Source: Henckelia pumila (lineage: Eukaryota; Streptophyta; Magnoliopsida; Lamiales; Gesneriaceae). Taken from it: DNA of 64,000 nucleotides. The notes under the pieces were generated by a model. It did no database searches, was not told the DNA's origin, and saw only the letters and a program-made list of their open reading frames with translations. This document shows positions 1 through 11,435 of this stretch, piece after piece (position 1 is the stretch's first letter; each line of letters starts with the position of its first letter). Where the stretch lies: NCBI RefSeq assembly GCF_033568475.1, contig NC_133123.1, forward strand, positions 133,830,930 through 133,894,929. The letters are read 5' to 3'. A program made the translations under genes and the position numbers.

Positions 1-16
1 TAGAATAATATCTTTA

Positions 17-621
17 GGGTGTGTTTACTTGGCTTGATAACAATAGGATAAGCTTATTAATTCAACTCCATCCATTGTTTACTTGTAAAAAAAAATAAAA
101 TATCTCAAAACTCAAGGCCCGTCATTCAACCCTAATTCATGGTATTAGTCATCCTTAATTACACAAGGGATAACACATGCTAACCCATATTTGTGAAAAA
201 AAATACATATAAATCCTAATCTACCCACCTTCAATTATTTTGTTTCCCTCCCAATTTTTTTCGGTCTCTCTCTTTTTTATTACTCAATTTATCAATTTTA
301 TTATTTTTGAAAAAATACATATTTTTATACCTAATAATTTTGATAAATGAAAATGCCTCCGTGTGAATCAATAATAATTTAATTAGTAAAAAATAACTCA
401 ATCCAAATTATATGAATACAAAATCAAGCATAAGATTGTATATCATAAGTGGAGGGTAAAACTGTCTTTCATCATTCAATCAGTATTTCAATTCCATAAT
501 TAATAACTCGAAGTAAACATGTTATTGTTTATCCATCATTATTTTAAATCCTTCAAAATCATTTTCATAATCATAATATAATTTATCCACGTGTAATCTC
601 ATCCACTAAGTAAAGGCAGCC
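17..621. mobile_element. Tourist-like (PIF/Harbinger) MITE, family 1
   Basis: A 605-bp non-coding element has imperfect terminal inverted repeats: GGGTGTGTTTACTTGG on the left, and GGCTGCCTTTACTTAG read inward from the right. It is flanked by TTA on both sides (14-16 and 622-624), the 3-bp target duplication typical of PIF/Harbinger MITEs. The interior is AT-rich and shares stretches such as CTCAAGGCCCGT with the element at 57,852-58,251, so the two belong to one family. No transposase is present, so it would have depended on one supplied in trans. Confidence 0.8.
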
Positions 622-1026
622 TTAAGATAGCTTGAACTAAACCCAATAACATAAACCAATTTCGTTATCTTAATTATTGAAACGGATACTAGTGATGGGC
701 TGTCTACACATATTTAACGAATTACGAATTCATTTCATGGTGGCAACTGGCAACACTAAAAAATAATGAAAGAATCTTACTTCATATATTTCCATCTATA
801 TCTTGCTTTTGATCATTTGTGTCCTTCAAAATCCGATAAGTGATCATAATTCACGATTCATTTCCAGAGTAATTTACTTCAAATCTTTTTGACAAAATGA
901 CCATGAAATCAACATCTTTTTTCCACAAATGAGCCAATTTTCTACATTCTTACACAGAACAAACCAAATTTTAAGTTGGCCAAAAACTAATTTCAGTACT
1001 AGCTAAAAGCAAGCAGGTGAAAACAT
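622..1026. other. Intergenic DNA and 3' flank of H2B copy 1
   Basis: No gene is seen. From about 885 onward the sequence aligns with the stretch that follows H2B copy 3 (from about 32,031). The duplication that produced these two genes therefore included the 3' UTR and some downstream DNA. Confidence 0.6.
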
Positions 1027-1491
1027 TCAAGAGCTAGTGAATTTAGTGACGGCCTTGGTCCCTTCAGAAACGGCGTGCTTGGCCAGCTCACCGGGAAGCA
1101 CCAGCCTCACCGCCGTCTGGATCTCCCGGGAAGTGATCGTAGGTTTCTTGTTGTACCTCGCCAGCCGCGATGCCTCCTGCGCGAATTTCTCGAAAATGTC
1201 GTTGATGAAGCTGTTCATGATCCCCATGGCTTTGCTCGAGATCCCGATGTCGAGGTGCACCTGCTTCAGCACTTTGAAGATGTAGATCTTGTAGGTCTCC
1301 GTGCTCTTCTTCGAACGTTTCCTCTTCTTTTCCCCGGCGACACCGCCGCCGCCTTCCTTGGGGAGTTTCTTGCCGGCCTTGAGCTTCTTCTCCGCCGGTG
1401 CTTTCCCCGCTGTTGGAGCTTTCTCCGACGCGGGCTTCTTCTCTGAGGCGGGCTTTTTCTCTGCGGGCTTCTTCTCTGCTTTGGCTGCCAT
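1027..1491 (-). CDS. H2B: Histone H2B, copy 1 (154 aa)
   Basis: This is a core nucleosome histone that pairs with H2A and packages nuclear DNA. The ORF is intronless, as usual for replication-type histones. The N-terminal tail is rich in Lys, Ala and Pro with repeated EKKPA-type motifs (about residues 1-58). The histone fold follows, with [52 protein letters not shown] and [17 protein letters not shown]. The tail ends AVTKFTSS, keeping the lysine equivalent to the ubiquitinated Lys143 of Arabidopsis H2B. The ATG at 1491 gives the standard MAAKAEKK start. Compared with copy 3 the tail is 6 residues longer. The nearly invariant Pro in QVHPDIGIS is Leu here ([12 protein letters not shown] versus CCC). 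The gene is otherwise intact. A retrotransposon lies only about 0.5 kb upstream. Confidence 0.97.
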   Translation of the reverse strand: MAAKAEKKPAEKKPASEKKPASEKAPTAGKAPAEKKLKAGKKLPKEGGGGVAGEKKRKRSKKSTETYKIYIFKVLKQVHLDIGISSKAMGIMNSFINDIFEKFAQEASRLARYNKKPTITSREIQTAVRLVLPGELAKHAVSEGTKAVTKFTSS

Positions 1492-1690
1492 TGAAGACGA
1501 TAGTGCTAAACAACACTGTGTAGACTGTGGAGTGAGTGAGAGTTGAAAGCAAGAACCGCGCGTATGCGTGTATGTATATAGTTGGAGAGTTGCTGTGATT
1601 GGTTGGATGTGTGTGGCGCGGATTGGTTGTTTCCACCGTTGATTGATTTATCCAATCGGACGATAGAGATTGTGTGGGAATTAAACGCTT
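1492..1690 (-). promoter_or_regulatory. Promoter region of H2B copy 1
   Basis: Read on the minus strand there is a TATA box (TATATACATA, 1571-1580) about 80 bases before the start codon. Further upstream are CCAAT boxes (1598-1602 and 1622-1626). On the plus strand CGCGGATT (1617-1624) matches 7 of 8 bases of the plant histone octamer CGCGGATC. An AACGG core near 1635-1640 resembles MYB/MSA-type cell-cycle sites. CCAAT plus octamer-like motifs fit S-phase expression. The motif roles are known for plant histone genes; their use here is inferred. Confidence 0.6.
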
Positions 1691-2010
1691 TTTTGCTGTT
1701 GTGCTATATGCTTTGGTTGTGGTAATACCCCACAATATTCCTTTTTGGCATCGAATGTTGAAAAAAACAGGAGAAGTTTCTATAATTTTGTGTTGTATAT
1801 TCTCGTTAGCCAATTTAGAAGATAAATGTTACCACAAGTTTATTAGATTTGCTAAACAAACATCAAATACTCCATATGGACAAAACACTTTTTCCTCTAA
1901 TAAATTTGTCATTTTCACAAACATGTTAGCTCTAGAATTATTATTTAACTGTTCTCTTCCATATTTACTGTTTACACTTAGTAACTTCATGTAAAATTCA
2001 TCTATACAGT
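1691..2010. other. Upstream flank of H2B copy 1
   Basis: AT-rich DNA without a supportable gene. It ends in ACAGT (2006-2010), the left target duplication of retrotransposon A. Confidence 0.5.
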
Positions 2011-2691
2011 TGTTAACCCATAAAATGAAATATTATATGAATTAAAGTTCCTTGGCCCAGTTTCTAAAAATCATGCAGTCTAAATGGTTCGGCCCACCAG
2101 GTGAAGCCTACAAGACGAAAATCCATCAGCAAGGAATGAAAAAAAAGTTACATTTAAAAGAGATGACCAAGTCAAAAATCAGTTGAAAGAAAAATGGCCC
2201 ATGTTGAGAGATAGTGGGGCGGAAGTTATGGAATTGGGAACAAATGAGCCGTTTGAAGAGAGAGGGAGACAGACATCATCTCATCAACACATAGCTCTCA
2301 AAAAGCTCTGTATTTTCAGCAATCTTTCTGCAAAAATTTCGTACCTTCATCTTGTCATTTTCTAGACATTTTAGTGTACATATTTAGCTTATTGTTGCTG
2401 GTTCCTCGAACTATTACAGCATTTACTTTTGTGATTAGCATGACAAGTACCTGTCATTTTGAATTTTCAGTAGCAAAGAATCAATATTCGGTTGCTATTA
2501 ATAATTCTTCTTTTACTTTATTTTAGTTCTTTGGCGTTTACCGGTGGACTTGAGACCGACGATGAAATCGGGACTCATTTTCGCTTGGTTTTAGAAGTTA
2601 GATTTTTATTTTCATTTGTTATTTTCATTTGACACCACGTGCCTGGCACGCCTGCAATTAACCCGCTCGAGCCAATTATTGTGTGCAAACA
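2011..2691 (+). repeat. 5' LTR of element A
   Basis: Begins TGTTAACCC and ends GTGCAAACA. It matches the 3' LTR at 28265-28946 along its full length. Confidence 0.93.
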
Positions 2692-2695
2692 TATT

Positions 2696-2714
2696 TTTGG
2701 CACGCCCAGTGGGA
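2696..2714 (+). other. Primer-binding region of element A
   Basis: TTGGCACGCCCAGTGGGAC starts 4 bases after the LTR. This word is typical of the position after the 5' LTR in plant Tat-type elements. I did not assign the tRNA. Confidence 0.6.
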
Positions 2715-2719
2715 CCTTT

Positions 2720-4447
2720 ATGGCACCGAAGAACCGTAGAGATCAAGAGAAAGGTAATGGCAAGTCATTACAGGGAGATGGCGCAGGGGGTTCTGTTTCG
2801 CAAGTTCCTGATGCAGAAATAATGCACATTGAGGGTGAAAATGTTGAAAACATTCACCAAACTAACGATGATGGAGGTCTCAATAGAGTTCCAGAAAAGT
2901 TGTTGGTTCCTGCTGAGCAGTTTGATTCCGTAATATCGAAAAAATTTGAAGAAATGGATATAGTGGTCTCAAGCACCATGGAACGTCTGGAAGAGGCCCA
3001 TAGGCTGGTGATTTCAGCCATGGGGTTTATGCGAGGCGAGATGAGTAAGATTAAGTCCAGTGGGGAGTCTGTTCCTAAGGTTACTGTTACACAAGAACCA
3101 ACAGTTAATCCAAAGAAAATGGTGGAAGAGAGCTATAAACCAAACGAAGGTGGTGGTTCAAATGGAGGGTTTCCGGCAGGTGATTTTCGCCGCCATGGAC
3201 ATTCTGGTTTTGTTCATCAAAATGAAAGGTATACGCCTCCTCATCGAAGTGAAGAAGAACAATGGGGGAGAGTTCCCACAAACCCACAAACCAGTGGAAA
3301 AGGACCCGTTATTCAGAACTTTTCAGTCACAAATCCAGGTGCTCAGCCTGGATTGTATGAGGAATCGTTTGTTCGACCTTATCCCATGATGACTGCTCGG
3401 GGGGCAAATACTTATTCTCACCCTTTGACTGGGCCAGCACCGATGGATCAGGATATATTGAGGGAAATGGTGCAGGATTTGTATGGACCAGGGATTAGGT
3501 CAATGGTTAGGCCAGAGTTCCACAAGCCTTATCCAGAGATCATTGACATTAATAATCCTTACCCCAAAGGCTTCAAGGTACCTGATTTTACATTGTTCTC
3601 AGTAGATGATGATCAATCTTCTATGGAACACATAGCACGGTTCACCATTCGATGTGGTATGTTGGCTAATTATGAAAACTTTCCGTTCTTTAAAATGAGG
3701 TTGTTCCCGAATACTCTTACTGGAACAGCTTTTACGTGGTACACTCAATTGCCAAGGAACTCTGTTTTTACTTGGCATGAGTTAGAAAAGTTGTTTCATA
3801 CTCAGTTCTACCGAATGGAACCGGAGACTAGTATTGCTGATCTATCCCGATTAACCCAAAAATCTGGAGAAACAGCATGGTTGTTCATTGAACGATTCAA
3901 GAAATTAAAGAGCCGTTGTAAAGTGTTACTTCCAGAACCTGAATTCGTCAAATTGGCCCAAAGAGGATTAGACTTTGAGTTGAGAAAGAAGTTTCAGGGA
4001 ACTGAATTCCGTGATTTCTATGAAATGGCCGCGAAAGTGGCTGAGTATGAAGAGCTCCTGCAAGAAGAGTCTCGAAGGAAGAAAACTACTGTTGGTTCTT
4101 ATTATCAAGACGTGGAGAATGTTTCATTGGCAGAGGTAGGTAAATCAGGGTCCGTTGTATGTCAATCTTTAAAGTACAAGGCAGGCGAACCAGTAAAGTC
4201 AGGTTCCTCAATAATGCAAGGTCAGAATGCCGTACAGTACACATTTGATGTGTCAAAGACAGAAGAGATATTTGATTTCCTGGTCAAAGAAAAGTTTATC
4301 ACTTTTCCAACAGATCATCGTATCCCAACGAAAGAGGAACTGAAAGGAAAAGAATACTGTAAGTATCATAATTCCTTTAATCATATCACTAATGCTTGTT
4401 GGGATTTCAGGAACATTGTCCAGGATATGATTATGAAGGAAATATGA
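2720..4447 (+). CDS. Element A gag (open block)
   Basis: An open block of 575 codons from an ATG at 2720. The middle (about residues 270-460) has the retrotransposon gag fold signature, with TAFTWYTQLPRNSVFTWHEL and later LIERFKKLKSRC-like text. The N-terminal third is low-complexity and polar. In the family this forms the virus-like particle shell. Further gag-like coding continues to about 4788. This is part of a broken element. Confidence 0.85.
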   Translation: MAPKNRRDQEKGNGKSLQGDGAGGSVSQVPDAEIMHIEGENVENIHQTNDDGGLNRVPEKLLVPAEQFDSVISKKFEEMDIVVSSTMERLEEAHRLVISAMGFMRGEMSKIKSSGESVPKVTVTQEPTVNPKKMVEESYKPNEGGGSNGGFPAGDFRRHGHSGFVHQNERYTPPHRSEEEQWGRVPTNPQTSGKGPVIQNFSVTNPGAQPGLYEESFVRPYPMMTARGANTYSHPLTGPAPMDQDILREMVQDLYGPGIRSMVRPEFHKPYPEIIDINNPYPKGFKVPDFTLFSVDDDQSSMEHIARFTIRCGMLANYENFPFFKMRLFPNTLTGTAFTWYTQLPRNSVFTWHELEKLFHTQFYRMEPETSIADLSRLTQKSGETAWLFIERFKKLKSRCKVLLPEPEFVKLAQRGLDFELRKKFQGTEFRDFYEMAAKVAEYEELLQEESRRKKTTVGSYYQDVENVSLAEVGKSGSVVCQSLKYKAGEPVKSGSSIMQGQNAVQYTFDVSKTEEIFDFLVKEKFITFPTDHRIPTKEELKGKEYCKYHNSFNHITNACWDFRNIVQDMIMKEI

Positions 4448-4920
4448 AGTTCCCTGAAAAGAAGGACATGTTAATAGACAAGGATCATTTTCCTCCAGTG
4501 GCTCACGTGAACGTCAGTACTCCGGATCTAAGAAACATCATCAACCAAAAAAGAGAGTTTCGGCGAGACAAAGAGATGCATATGAGGAAATCAGTGAAGC
4601 AAGGTTGGGTTCCCAAAGATATGCTGTTTGAGGTCAGAAAAGGGAACTATACAGATAAGACCAATTGGCGTAGAAATAATGACAGGATTCAGGAACATAG
4701 AGAAAGAACAATGGACAATAGGCCAAGGAATTCTTTTGATAGTTCCAAGCGAACATGCTTAGGGGGCAACAAGTGGGTTCCACAATAGACAAGAGCATAC
4801 CATCAAACCAGAAGGTCATTGTCCACGAAAATGAACTGTGGTCAAGGAAATAGAGATTTGCAAAAGGATAAACCGAGGTTTGTTGTTCCACCGAATATGC
4901 AACCTGAAGGACAATGACAG

Positions 4921-5974
4921 TTGTTACGTCATAAGAAATTTCCTTTGCCGCTCACAAGAACTCAAAAAATAAGGCTTTTACGAGTGAAGGCAAGGGCAAG
5001 CCGAGCTGGAGAAGAACCATCTATACCAAATAAAAGTAAATTTGGTAGAAAGGCAATAGAAGACAAAAAATTTGAGGATGATGATTTGTTGTCTGATGAG
5101 AAACCAAGTATCAAGAAACAAGTTAGTTTCCAAGTTGGCGAATTCACCATATCGGTGGATTGTGCCACTGGGTCTATGATTTTACCAGATATGTTTAAGT
5201 CCAAGGAGAAGCCGGCTGATCGAGTGGACTTAATGCAAGATGAGGTTTCTAAAGAACCATGTCATGGTGTTACTATAGAAGAAGAACCTCATAAACCAAA
5301 AAGAGTGGTTATTGAGAAACCTACTATTGAGATGACCAAGTATATCAGACCTTTGTATATCAAGGATCATGTAAATGGTCACCCAATATCAAGGGTTTTA
5401 ATCGATAATGGTTCTGCCGTGAATATCTTACCACTAAGGGTGTTCAAGAACCTTGGGAAAGAAGAAACTGATCTTATCCCTACAGAGGTTTCTGTGACAG
5501 CATTCACTGGGAAAGCTATCAAAACTATTGGAGTGTTCCCTGCAGAGGTTTTGGTGGGAAGTAAAACATCGATTTCAGCATTCTTTGTGGTCAATTCTTC
5601 TGCCAATTTTCAGGCTTTGTTAGGCCGAGATTGGATCCATGCAAATCATTGTATACCTTCGTCAATGCATCAGTTCCTGATGTTTTGGATTGGAGATGAT
5701 GTGGAGATTGTACAAGCAGATTCACAACATTTCCATGCGAGTTCCAGTGTGGTTGAATCTAGGTATTACAATGGTGATTTTGGGCCAATTAAATTCTTTG
5801 GAAAGAACAAAAGTGGCCAACCTAAATCCGTGTATATGGAGACACTGGAAACCAACAAAATGTTTAATAAAATTCTCAAGACCACGGTCATTGCGCCTCT
5901 TAGGCCGATGATTCAGCACTCATTGAAGGTGTTGATGATTGAGTTCCATCAAGTGGAACTAGAGGTAGCTGCAA
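4921..5974 (+). CDS. Element A protease region
   Basis: The block contains an aspartic-protease core with LIDNGSAVNIL near position 5400 and the downstream ALLGRDWI motif near 5615. In the family this enzyme cuts the Gag-Pol polyprotein. The block is interrupted at 5975 by the insertion of element B; the remainder of pol resumes after 21,309. Confidence 0.85.
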
Positions 5975-8041
5975 TGTGAGGCCTCGATTCTAATAATCTA
6001 ATTAATCGTAATCCAATAAATGAGCATACAAGCTCCAGACATTAAACAAGATAAAAAAAAAATTTAATTGCTGTAAACAGTGCTCACTCAATCGGTAAAA
6101 ATCTACCGATCGAGCGGCCCAAAATCCTGAATTCTTTGCCCAGACGAATGAAACCCCTCCGCTCGATCGGTTAAACTCTACCGATCGAGCGGGCCAAAAA
6201 AAATAAGTTTTCTGTTTTTGAAATTCGGGTGCTCGCTCGATCGGTAAAACTCTACCGATCGAGCGAGATGCTCTGTACCAGAAAAGAACTGATTTACTTT
6301 AAAAAAAAATCAAATCCCAACTCAATCAAAACACAATCCATCAATATACATAAACTTATTCAACATGCATAATCCGTTAAAAGTAGTTCTAGAGTTATAC
6401 ATTCATCCAAACTAATAGAAAATGCTTCAATTGTAGGTTTACAATACCAAAAAACATAATGAGTTTGAATTCAATTCAACTCCTAAACCAAGGGCCTCAC
6501 TTCTACTCTCTCATCCACCTATCCATGATGTCGCTGGCTCGATTCTGCCCCACCTGTTGCCAAGTACACATACAACAAAGACAACAGCCGGATAATCCAG
6601 TGAGAATTGATATTCCCAGTAAAAGAGACTAGCATATAAAAACATGTAAATATACCACACATGATATATATCAAATCCCACATATTCTTCAAGTAAGTCA
6701 TTAAATTGCGGAATTAAAATGTTATGCATGACTTTTAAAACTTCTGGATTATCAGACTCAGATAATCAAATGAAATTCTTTTTTTTTTCTTCTGTTGAGA
6801 TCCCGAGGGTAAAATATCCAACAATCCCACCGAACTCCCCTTTCGAGGTGGACGAGGTATATTTTAATCCTCTAGACTCCAGAGCATTATAGTGAGTTAA
6901 TCGACACTTGTAGTAAATCGCCTACCAAGGCCACTCACCTATAATCTCCAGATCATCTAATTCAAAATGAATAATCAATCGTCTCAATATGAATGCATAT
7001 GTAATCTCATGCATTCAAATATAAATTCAATCATAAATTCATATAAGCATATAAACATGCAAGTATGTGATTTCTTCTAGGACACTCGAATCAATCCGGA
7101 TTTGAGTTAATCGTCCTATTCTATTCCAAAGTTGTCTTATACCTTATTCGCTTCGAAGGTGCTTCAATCTGAAAAATCAATAATAAGGATAATAATCAAT
7201 ATCCAATCAATTCATTCAAAACTCAATCAAACTTCTTCGATCGATAGATAAGAAAATCGATACTGTACCGACTTCAATTTTCCAAACTGACCAAAGCTGC
7301 TATCTCGCAACTCTGTTGACTTCACTTCAATCTATCAGAAGAAGTCATAATGATCAATATCGACATCAAAAGCTCAATCAAACTCGATACGATCAACACA
7401 TCGCAACGATATCCAAAACTCAAACTGACGGCATAACGGCTAAAAAACTTATCAAACCGAAAACGCAAACAGCAATTCAACAATCCAATAAACTCATAAT
7501 CATCTCAATATCATCAAAACAATTCAAATCCTTCAAATCTAAAAGCTCCATTTTCGAAATTTCACAACAAAAATCATATCAATTCCAATCGTCGTTAGAT
7601 CTTCGAACCGTCTTAGATATACTTCACAGCTATCTCATATTCATCCTCTCCGAATATAAATCAATTCTAAAGACATCCAAAAATTCAAGCCTCGCAGAAT
7701 CGAAAGAAACTTACTTCTAAACGGAGCACTCGAGACAGTGATCGTAGCTATGCCTTCGGATAGAAAAAACTATCGAACGGATCGATCAAAAATGGAAATC
7801 CCAAAGCTTGAAATTGAAAGGGGCGATTTCCATGGTGGAGGCGAGATGGAGGAAGAAGATGGAGTGGAAAGAAAGAGTCAAATACATGCTTAAATATCTA
7901 ATAAATCCATTTATTGCGTTTAGTCCCTGAAAATTCTGAAAATTGCATTCTAGTTCCTGATCCAAATTGAATCGGCCCTCGACTTCTAAAATCTCTGATT
8001 ATCTCAAATAAAGTCCATTAAGATAATTTTGGGGCGTTACA
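5975..8041 (-). repeat. 3' LTR of element B
   Basis: On the minus strand it begins TGTAACGCCCC (at 8041) and ends GGCCTCACA (at 5975). Short ORFs within it are chance frames repeated in the other LTR. Three GATCGG/CCGATC hairpins lie near its 3' end. Confidence 0.92.
6087..6267. repeat. Three hairpin-forming inverted repeats in B 3' LTR
   Basis: Three copies of a GCTCGATCGGTA ... TACCGATCGAGC dyad with a loop of about 5-8 bases lie at about 6087-6113, 6161-6190 and 6232-6267, spaced 70-75 bp apart. The first copy has one arm altered (CTCAATCGG); in the other LTR it is intact. Confidence 0.85.
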
Positions 8042-9938
8042 ATTCTCCCCCTCTAAGAATCGATTTCGTCCTCGAAATCAATTATAGTTCTATCACAAGG
8101 TCGAGGATAGAATCACAGGACTGCATTAAGAATTTACATCTCAAAACTAAGTCCAGAATCTGCATCCAATCTAACTCTGAATCATTCGTCTCAATCAATA
8201 CGGTATCTCAACAAAATAGAGAAAGTCAAAAACTCTAGTCGATTACTTCATCAACACTCCGTCCGTCTATCAAAAGTCATCTCGTCCTCGCCAGAACATC
8301 CTTCCAATTCAGTCACATTTCGAATCATCTATCGTTCTAACTCATGTGACACAGAAAATTCATCTCGAAAATGAAAGAGATCTTCATCTCTCCTCGTACA
8401 ACTTCTTGAGAGGTGCTTTTCATAAATCATCTGATCGCTGCCATTGTACGAATTCTCCACAAAATCAAGAATTCTGCCAACTAGTGCTAAGTCGAGCACT
8501 ACAACTCATGGAAATTCCTCTAAAGTTCGACTCATCTGATCTGGCTGTACGTCGTTCTGAGGGTATCGAATCGAAAATAGTTGAAGTCAACAACAAAATT
8601 CTCTTCGAAGTCTATGCCGAAAGAACAATTACATCAAGATCTCTGCCTAGACTGACAGACTTCGGAAATTCATAACATCTGACAACCTATGACAATATAT
8701 CAATTCTCCGTTCTTCATCAAAATCATCCCATACAGAAAACTGTAACGGATTCTATCAATCAATCAATCAAAATCAAACAGTAGATAAAATAAGAATAAT
8801 TCCAAAATCTCAATAAGAAGAAATCCCAGCACTAAAAGATCATCAGCACTGAAAATCAGAATACATGAGAGCGGATAATCAGAAATTCCATCATCAGATA
8901 ATAAGATCAAAGAAATTCATTCGGTCCAATCAGAATTCAAACATTGAATTAAGCAAACAACTGATCGGCGTACAATTCTAAAAAGATTGTAGAAAGCTCT
9001 GTACGATCAGTAAACTTCTCATAACCAGAAAACAAGAAATTCATCAATAAGAATTCCTAATTTCAACTAATACTTCTGAGAGATTCGGTCAACAGAAAAT
9101 TCTTCCACAATACAGGAGTATTCGTCAAATCAAACGGCCTGTCAAAAGTTTAAAATGGCCAGACCTCAATTCGAAAACGATTCTGAGAAAGTTCTCTCTT
9201 CACGAACCTCCTGTAGATAAAATTCGGATCCCCATTCAGTGTCGAACTCGTTCTGACAATCGGGACCAATCTAGAAGTTCATTCTGAACACTACAGTCGT
9301 TCAATAACCACTGGCACATCAACCAGTTCAGGTTACAATCCAATACATCAACTGTAAAGCTTCGAGAGTTCGTTCATACTATTCTGTAACAACAGTCATT
9401 CTTCAGAATAAATCAAGAATTCTTAGAATCGAGAATTCTTAACGGAAGATTCCATTACTCGATCAACGATACTCAGATGACATCTCATCTCAGACTCAAC
9501 AAAGTAGCCTTGCTACGAAAATCATCAAAATGTGATCCCAATTCCATTCTGAATCAGAATAGACTGTACAACAGAAAATCGGATCGTTCTCTCTCTGACT
9601 GTTGACGGTTCAAAACATCAGAAGCCATACTTCGAACTTCATGCTTTCTCATCCTCTATTCGATCTGATTCTTCAATTAATCAAACATCTTCCGATCGTC
9701 TGGAAGAACTCTGAATAAACTTCAAAGTGCCAATCCCCTGATACTCTGTTTCAAACCAAAACATCTGGCACAACAAAAGTTATTCGCTAATAAGGAATCA
9801 ATATAAACCTAAAACTTAGATTATACTCAGATCTAATCTATATTCATCGGATTCTGAAAGGTCGAATCAGATTCCAAAGCGTTCTCAATCTTCTCAATCA
9901 ACTCTGGTTCGAAGTCGAATGAAGGAGTCAAGATAAAC
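8042..9938 (-). other. Internal region of element B, 3' part
   Basis: Non-coding by inspection: only short ORFs and no reverse transcriptase, integrase or gag motif that I can recognise. The first bases inside the LTR form the polypurine tract (minus-strand GAGGGGGAGAAT, 8042-8053), preceded on that strand by text reading DFEDEI. Confidence 0.7.
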
Positions 9939-11435
9939 TGTAGCGACCCGACCCGGATCCACTACCTAATCAGAGTTAAGAGCATAATTAAGCATGCATT
10001 AAATAAAATCGCTGCGGAAGACTTAAATACAAGCAGACCGGCAGAATACAACCGGCTAACAAACTCGATTTATACAACCCAATCGAATTACTTAGATAAA
10101 AACCTACAGCTAAATACTGCTGTCTTCAAGGTCGCTGGCTCCTCCAGGCTCCTGGTGCTCAATCCTGCACCTACACCTGCCCCGTCGAATAGGGTATCCA
10201 GATACACAGAAAATACTGGACGTGAGCTCTAAGCTCAATACGAAAGCACGGATAAACATACAAATATGATGCATGCAAATGACAGGGTATCCATATCTGG
10301 GATAACTGTATACAACTGCTCAGACTGGCGCTGGAATATAAGCTCGTCACATCGGGGTAGCTAACCACTGTGCGCGACCACTCATTCCCGAATCATGGAC
10401 GCGGACCACGGAGTCCTTCAGGTATCAGTACCTAAGGGTACTCGATATCAAACGTCCTAACAGGGCTGAGCAACCCTAACTGGCTCATCTCGAAAGATAT
10501 ACAGATGTACAGGCACAAGATGATATGCACATACCGCATAACAATAATAACATGCAAACACATAAATGCAACATATAAACATGCATATCCGCTGGCAATC
10601 TCAGTCAGTACTTACGTACCTTTCTAAGGCAGTCCTAGTAGTCCCACTCTAGGTTCCAAGCCTATCATCAAGTCTACAATACAAATATCCATGCATCATT
10701 CAATAAGCTCTAAAAGCCTTAACTAAGCTATTGCATACTCCTAAATAATTTAAGGAGACCATAGCTATACCTGCGTCTGTCGTCAGCCCACTGATGACGA
10801 CTATCCCGTAACTAGGGCACTCCCCTGCTGCAAATCCACAGCCTCGAACACGGCTCTACAACACGTGCACTGCTTCGCTACTATGTCAGACACTGTCTAA
10901 TTATACTAAAACAAATATCCTACTCCAACTCTAGAATAAGAGTACCCAAAACCTTAAAATAGGACCACGAGGGCGAGGAGAGAATTCGGAATTGGCAAGA
11001 AATGAATGCCTCGGACCTTATATTTATAGGCATCGATCGGAACCTCCGATCCTCGATCGGAACTTCCGATCCTTGATCGGAACGTCCGATCCTGCCATCG
11101 GAGCTTCCGAACATCCTTATCTGCCACATGTCAAAATCTCACTGGTTGACTTCGGATAGGGGTGATCGGAGCTTCCGATCCTGTTCGGAGCTTCCGATCA
11201 ACCACACGTCATGGATGACGTAATTCGATCGGAGCTTCCGATCACCTTCGGAGCATCCGATCCTAACTTCGGAGCTTCCGATCTGTCTGACCCTCTGGAC
11301 CATTTCTGATCATTTTAGGTTTATTTCCAGGCCCCGTTAATCCATTTAGAAGTCTCCTTAATCACGTTTTACTAAATCTAACATGATCACACGATAATTA
11401 CTCATTATCGTTAATTCTGGATATGGGCCACTACA
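9939..11435 (-). repeat. 3' LTR of element C
   Basis: Reads TGTAGTGGCCC to GGGTCGCTACA on the minus strand. A TATA box (TATAAATATA on minus, 11019-11028) is present, with a dyad-repeat array directly upstream of it. Confidence 0.92.
11034..11282. repeat. Array of about nine GATCGGAGCTTCCGATC-type dyads, C 3' LTR
   Basis: Nine near-palindromic 16-17-bp units (GATCGGAGCTTCCGATC and variants with AACCTCC, AACTTCC, AACGTCC, AGCATCC centres) lie immediately upstream, in element orientation, of the LTR TATA box. They look like repeated U3 enhancer or hairpin units. The other LTR has about seven. Confidence 0.85.

Noticed and set aside
1075-1446. Plus-strand ORF opposite H2B copy 1 (similar ones oppose copies 2 and 3)
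   Set aside because: It is a GC-rich shadow of the histone reading frame, with no domain, and it mirrors the coding strand in all three copies.
1088-1813. Second minus-strand frame overlapping H2B copy 1 (and 32,228-32,845 over copy 3)
   Set aside because: An alternate frame of the Lys/Ala-rich tail giving Arg/Glu-rich text. It runs through the promoter and has no known counterpart.
6511-6729. Minus ORF of 72 codons in the B LTR, repeated at 19,769-19,987
   Set aside because: Its presence twice only reflects the two LTRs. It has no domain, and LTRs do not normally encode protein.
7316-7720. Plus ORF of 134 codons in the B LTR (also 20,575-20,919)
   Set aside because: Low-complexity Ser/Lys/Gln text on the strand opposite to the element. 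The frame ends differ between the two LTRs.
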